DNA of 64,000 nucleotides, from assembly GCF_046098205.1 (NCBI RefSeq), contig NZ_JBJURJ010000015.1, forward strand, positions 62,001 through 126,000, read 5' to 3'. Shown here piece after piece: positions 62,126 to 64,000 of this stretch. Position 1 is the stretch's first letter, and every line of letters starts with the position of its first letter. This DNA comes from Paenibacillus_AR mesotrionivorans. GTDB taxonomy: Bacteria > Bacillota > Bacilli > Paenibacillales > NBRC-103111. The notes below the pieces were generated by a model, which saw only the letters and a program-made list of their open reading frames with translations, had not been told where the DNA came from and ran no database searches. The translations under genes and the position numbers were made by a program.

Positions 62126-62309
62126 GAACGGACCGACGTTCCGCTATTTCGCGGAAAAACGGGGTTTTCACATTTTCGCGGACCGTAGAGCCGTTAAATG
62201 GGGGAGGAGCACCCGAATGAAGGCTACTGGGGGCAAATAGCGTCTCCTGTGTCCGCGAAAGTCATAGAAGGCGGAAAATTCCCCCAATAGCGTACCGTGG
62301 GTCCGTTGG
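62126..62309. repeat. Intergenic four-unit dyad element, copy F (complete)
   Basis: Forward units lie at 62126-62152 (AACGGACCG...CCGCTATTT) and 62177-62203; inverted units lie at 62231-62260 (AAATAGCG...GTGTCCGCG) and 62281-62309 (AATAGCG...GGTCCGTTG). The offsets are 51, 54 and 50 bases. No gene was supported between 61900 and 62447. Confidence 0.75.
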
Positions 62310-62394
62310 AGCCTGGGGGCACCGGGCAACAGCTAAGAGGTGCGCATCCTCAGTGATCCAGCACCTCTCTCTTCGCCATATAGATGAAAAATTA

Positions 62395-62417
62395 AATAGT
62401 TGCAAAAGTCAACTATT
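62395..62417. promoter_or_regulatory. Operator in front of marR (shared type)
   Basis: AATAGTTG (62395-62402) and CAACTATT (62410-62417) are perfect arms with a seven-base spacer. The same sequence with one mismatch precedes arsM, pointing to MarR autoregulation and control of arsM. Confidence 0.65.
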
Positions 62418-62447
62418 ATATGCTACCATATGGGCAGGTGATCAAAC

Positions 62448-62906
62448 ATGGAATTCAGCTCCGCTCAGGTGAATGTCAGGGAAACCTTGCAGCTTCTCGT
62501 CCGTCGCTTTGGCTTGCTCCAGAAGGACAGTGCCCAATGCTGCGGCGTCTCCGTTATCCAAAGCCACATTATCTACGAGATATCCAGACGCTCCCGTCTC
62601 TCGCTGAATGATCTGTCCGAGGCGCTAAACGTGGATACCAGCACCTTAAGCCGGCAGGTGCAGCAGCTGGTGGAGGCCGGATTGGTCGGCCGCCATCCTG
62701 ATCCGCAGGACCGGAGGTACGTAGTGCTCTCTCTCACGGATGCCGGCAATCAGCAGGCTGAGGCTGTCTCAGGACTGATGGAGGATTACATACGAAATCT
62801 GTTCCAGCATGTGCCTCCGGATAAACAGGCGCAGGTCCTCGAAAGTCTGCAGCTTCTCAGTGATGCCATGGGCAAAAGCCCCAATTGCTGTACGCCTCCC
62901 CTTTAA
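62448..62906 (+). CDS. MarR-family transcriptional regulator
   Basis: 152 residues: a winged helix with LSLNDLSEALNVDTSTLSRQVQQLVEAG as the recognition part and the wing VGRHPDPQDRRYVVLSLTDAG, both classical MarR. Two Cys (QCCGVSV) near residue 28 and CC near the C-terminus could sense thiol-reactive metalloids such as arsenite. AGGTGATC precedes the ATG. Confidence 0.85.
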   Translation: MEFSSAQVNVRETLQLLVRRFGLLQKDSAQCCGVSVIQSHIIYEISRRSRLSLNDLSEALNVDTSTLSRQVQQLVEAGLVGRHPDPQDRRYVVLSLTDAGNQQAEAVSGLMEDYIRNLFQHVPPDKQAQVLESLQLLSDAMGKSPNCCTPPL

Positions 62907-62913
62907 TGGGGAG
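62896..62913 (+). terminator. Candidate weak terminator overlapping the marR stop
   Basis: CTCCCC (62896-62901) pairs with GGGGAG (62908-62913), followed by TTTAT; the TAA stop lies in the loop. Confidence 0.4.
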
Positions 62914-62926
62914 TTTATAATCCTAT

Positions 62927-62947
62927 ATAGTTGCAAAAATCAATTAT
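62927..62947. promoter_or_regulatory. Operator in front of arsM (shared type)
   Basis: ATAGTTG, seven bases, CAATTAT: the marR operator with one arm mismatch, 25 bases before the arsM start. Confidence 0.6.
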
Positions 62948-62971
62948 TGATGAAAACAAGGAGTGAGGAGA

Positions 62972-63766
62972 ATGAATCAATTCAGTCATGATGAAATCAG
63001 GCAGGCGGTACGCAAGAGGTACAAAAGCATTGTTTTGCAATCTGGCGCGGAGAGAAGCTGCTGCTCGGGAGGAGAGGCGGCTGGGTCCTGTGCCGCTCCC
63101 GACGAGGTTTCGGCAAAGCTGGGGTATTCCTCAGAGGAGCTGGCGTCAGTGCCACAGGGTGCGAACCTGGGTCTCGGCTGCGGCAACCCTCAGGCAATCG
63201 CAGCGCTTAGGCCGGGCGAAACAGTCCTTGATTTGGGCAGCGGCGGGGGCTTCGATTGTTTCCTGGCCTCCCGGCAGGTAGGTTCAGCAGGGCATGTAAT
63301 CGGTGTGGATATGACCCCGGAGATGGTGAGCCAGGCACGACGGAATGCGCTGAAAGGCGGCTTTGCCAACACAGACTTTCGGCTGGGAGAAATTGAGCAT
63401 CTGCCGGTGGCTGACGGGACGGTGGATGCCATTATTTCCAACTGTGTGATCAATTTGTCTCCAGATAAGCCGCAGGTTTACCGTGAGGCTTATCGTGTGC
63501 TCAAACCGGGCGGGAGAATCGCGGTATCGGATGTGGTTGCATCAGTCCCATTGCCGGAAGAAGTGAAGGGAGATATGGACGCCCTCTCAAGCTGCATCTC
63601 CGGGGCATCCACCGTGGACGAATTGGAGCAAATACTGAAAGATAGCGGGTTTTCCCATATCAGCATTGAGCCTAAGGATGAATCCAAGGCATTCATCAAG
63701 GACTGGGAGCCTTGCTCCAATTTGGAGGACTACGTTCTGGCAGCAGTGATTAAGGCGGTAAAATAA
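62972..63766 (+). CDS. arsM: Arsenite methyltransferase (ArsM-like)
   Basis: 264 residues. SAM motif VLDLGSGGGFDCF, the family segment VPQGANLGLGCGNPQA, and SNCVINLSPDK. Cys residues in GLGCGNP, ISNCVIN and SSCISGA correspond to the three arsenite-binding Cys of ArsM, and extra Cys pairs occur near the N-terminus (RSCCSGG). It methylates As(III) to volatile or less toxic forms. ATG 62972 has AAGGAG eight bases upstream. An ArsR-type gene follows. Confidence 0.9.
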   Translation: MNQFSHDEIRQAVRKRYKSIVLQSGAERSCCSGGEAAGSCAAPDEVSAKLGYSSEELASVPQGANLGLGCGNPQAIAALRPGETVLDLGSGGGFDCFLASRQVGSAGHVIGVDMTPEMVSQARRNALKGGFANTDFRLGEIEHLPVADGTVDAIISNCVINLSPDKPQVYREAYRVLKPGGRIAVSDVVASVPLPEEVKGDMDALSSCISGASTVDELEQILKDSGFSHISIEPKDESKAFIKDWEPCSNLEDYVLAAVIKAVK

Positions 63767-63780
63767 GCGAATGCAAGAAG

Positions 63781-63805
63781 CCCGTCCGGTTATGGACGGG
63801 TTTAG
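63781..63805 (+). terminator. Terminator after arsM
   Basis: CCCGTCC (63781-63787) pairs with GGACGGG (63794-63800), followed by a T-rich tail. Confidence 0.85.
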
Positions 63806-63824
63806 TTTATTTTGGGTCTTTTAA

Positions 63825-63844
63825 ATATAATCATTTAATTATAT
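63825..63844. promoter_or_regulatory. AT-rich dyad before the ArsR-family gene
   Basis: ATATAAT (63825-63831) and ATTATAT (63838-63844) are perfect arms with a six-base spacer, similar to ArsR/SmtB-type operators and probably overlapping the promoter. Confidence 0.5.
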
Positions 63845-63880
63845 AATAATATAAGAATCTGATTGAAGGGGGAAGCTGCT

Positions 63881-64000
63881 TTGGTATCCATTGGGCAATT
63901 GGCCGATGAGCTTAAACTAACCGGAGACAAAACCAGGCTAACCATCCTTTCTTATCTCAAGGAGAGGGAATGCTGCGTGTGCGAGCTTGCGGCGCTTTTG
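63881..64000 (+). CDS. ArsR-family metalloregulator, N-terminal part (partial)
   Basis: The gene runs off the window. Forty codons are visible from TTG 63881, with GAAGGGGG eight bases upstream. DKTRLTILSYLKERECCVCELAALL contains the ArsR metal-binding ECCVCEL motif for As(III). With arsM upstream it suggests an arsenic-resistance region continuing beyond the window. Confidence 0.82.
   Translation, partial: MVSIGQLADELKLTGDKTRLTILSYLKERECCVCELAALL

Noticed and set aside
15397..62309. Dyad elements as insertion sequences
   Set aside because: They contain no transposase, no terminal target duplications that I can see, and the copies differ in sequence while sharing spacing.

Overview
The window looks like a chromosomal segment of an endospore-forming, Paenibacillus-like Firmicute. 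It is GC-rich with strong AGGAGG-type ribosome binding sites, and it carries spoIVFA-spoIVFB, a YheC/YheD spore-coat protein, CgeB-like proteins, candidate sigma-K promoters, a Fnr with a C-terminal Cys cluster, and carbohydrate ABC transport and pectin genes typical of plant- and soil-associated Paenibacillus.

Layout. (1) 1-15.4 kb: a pectin/rhamnogalacturonan utilisation locus. It holds the end of a sugar ABC permease, a lipoprotein binding protein, a Gfo/Idh oxidoreductase, a large GH88/GH105-type hydrolase, a membrane-anchored AraC-type regulator behind a long structured leader, a six-hairpin glycosidase-like protein, a PL22 oligogalacturonate lyase, a YteR-like GH105 and a GH95. (2) 16-19.2 kb: spoIVFA, spoIVFB (the pro-sigma-K protease and its inhibitor) and an RNase E/G. 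(3) 19.2-24.3 kb: a complete TPP-riboswitch-controlled thiamin pyrimidine salvage operon (YlmB-like deformylase, TenA, ThiZ, ThiX, ThiY). (4) 24.7-27.8 kb: a degenerate Mrr-like membrane protein and a compact ba3-type cytochrome oxidase (subunits IIa, II and I). (5) 28.3-32.4 kb: adhE behind a dense array of candidate cre, Fnr/Rex and unknown operators, with fnr itself convergent to it. (6) 32.5-62 kb: what appears to be a spore-surface locus. It has a YheC/D coat protein, a 1647-residue decapeptide-repeat protein with a WIAG-tail-like end, at least nine glycosyltransferases, two CgeB-like proteins, nucleotide-sugar enzymes (a nucleotidyltransferase, a 4,6-dehydratase, a 2-epimerase, an RmlD-like reductase and epimerases), a methyltransferase, a DUF1796 protein, several small beta-rich or helical orphan proteins, and recurring Arg/Lys-rich tails. 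(7) 62.4-64 kb: a MarR regulator and an ArsM-like methyltransferase sharing one operator sequence, then the start of an ArsR-family gene.

The least explained structure is outside the genes. Six intergenic regions carry the same element: up to four units of about 28 bp, the first two in one orientation and the last two inverted, at strikingly constant offsets (about 50, 57 and 51 bp). The second is the repeat protein at 35-40 kb, which is built almost entirely of decapeptides and ends in 34 nearly identical 30-bp units. The glycan locus around it may be a spore-surface fibre and glycosylation system; that function is inferred from gene content and candidate sigma-K promoters and is not demonstrated by the sequence.
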